Below, one piece after another: positions 14,506 to 14,547 of a DNA stretch of 14,547 nt. The notes under the pieces were generated by a model, which was given only the letters and a program-made list of their open reading frames with translations, was not told the DNA's origin and did no database searches. Positions within the stretch are counted from its first letter, which is position 1. Every line of letters begins with the position of its first letter. This DNA comes from JAHDFB01 sp964607315 (GTDB lineage: Bacteria; Bacteroidota; Bacteroidia; Chitinophagales; Saprospiraceae): assembly GCA_964607315.1 (NCBI GenBank), contig CAZSKA010000073.1:1-14547 (forward strand), in the 5' to 3' direction. A program made the translations under genes and the position numbers.

Positions 14506-14547
14506 TTAACTCCATAATGTCGCATTTCTTTTTACTTAATCTTTCAA

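Overview
The window looks like chromosomal DNA from a member of the Bacteroidota. It is AT-rich by eye (about one third G+C). Its genes include a lipoprotein-type Omp85 barrel (TamL), a giant secreted protein with SprB repeats and a type IX secretion (T9SS) C-terminal sorting domain, and a PorE-like OmpA-family lipoprotein. Candidate promoters match the Bacteroidota -7 element TAnnTTTG. I cannot place it below phylum; the SprB and metal-binding modules would fit Saprospiria, Flavobacteriia or Cytophagia-like lineages.

Layout: (1) 1-371, the 3' end of a secreted or periplasmic thioredoxin-like gene, convergent with (2) 383-1147, a TrmH/SpoU rRNA or tRNA 2'-O-methyltransferase on the minus strand. 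(3) 1151-3517, tamL, divergent from the methyltransferase with only three bases between the two start codons. (4) 3586-6435, leuS. (5) A 190-bp spacer with two inverted repeats and a perfect hairpin. (6) 6626-11548, a 1640-residue modular surface protein (Fn3, P-domain, MAM-like, metal-binding motif, twelve SprB repeats, T9SS signal). (7) Convergent with it, 13510-11576, a PorE-like lipoprotein (TPR, beta-propeller, CRD-like domain, OmpA_C), preceded on the same strand by (8) an unrecognised lipoprotein (14243-13605). (9) 14298-14547, no intact gene; a 63-codon open stretch and an imperfect inverted repeat.

Functionally, the left half is housekeeping (RNA modification, outer-membrane assembly, leucyl-tRNA synthesis). 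The right half is envelope or surface biology: a T9SS-exported adhesin-like protein facing a lipoprotein of the type that links T9SS-associated outer-membrane complexes to peptidoglycan.

The most unusual signal is not a gene. A short GC-rich palindrome, consensus TTTGGGC-NTAA-GCCC, occurs about seven times, inside four of the coding regions and just upstream of two genes. Strict GGGC-N4-GCCC occurs five times where roughly 0.01 would be expected in DNA of this composition. The second notable feature is the tamL/methyltransferase junction, where candidate promoters face each other from inside each other's coding sequence.
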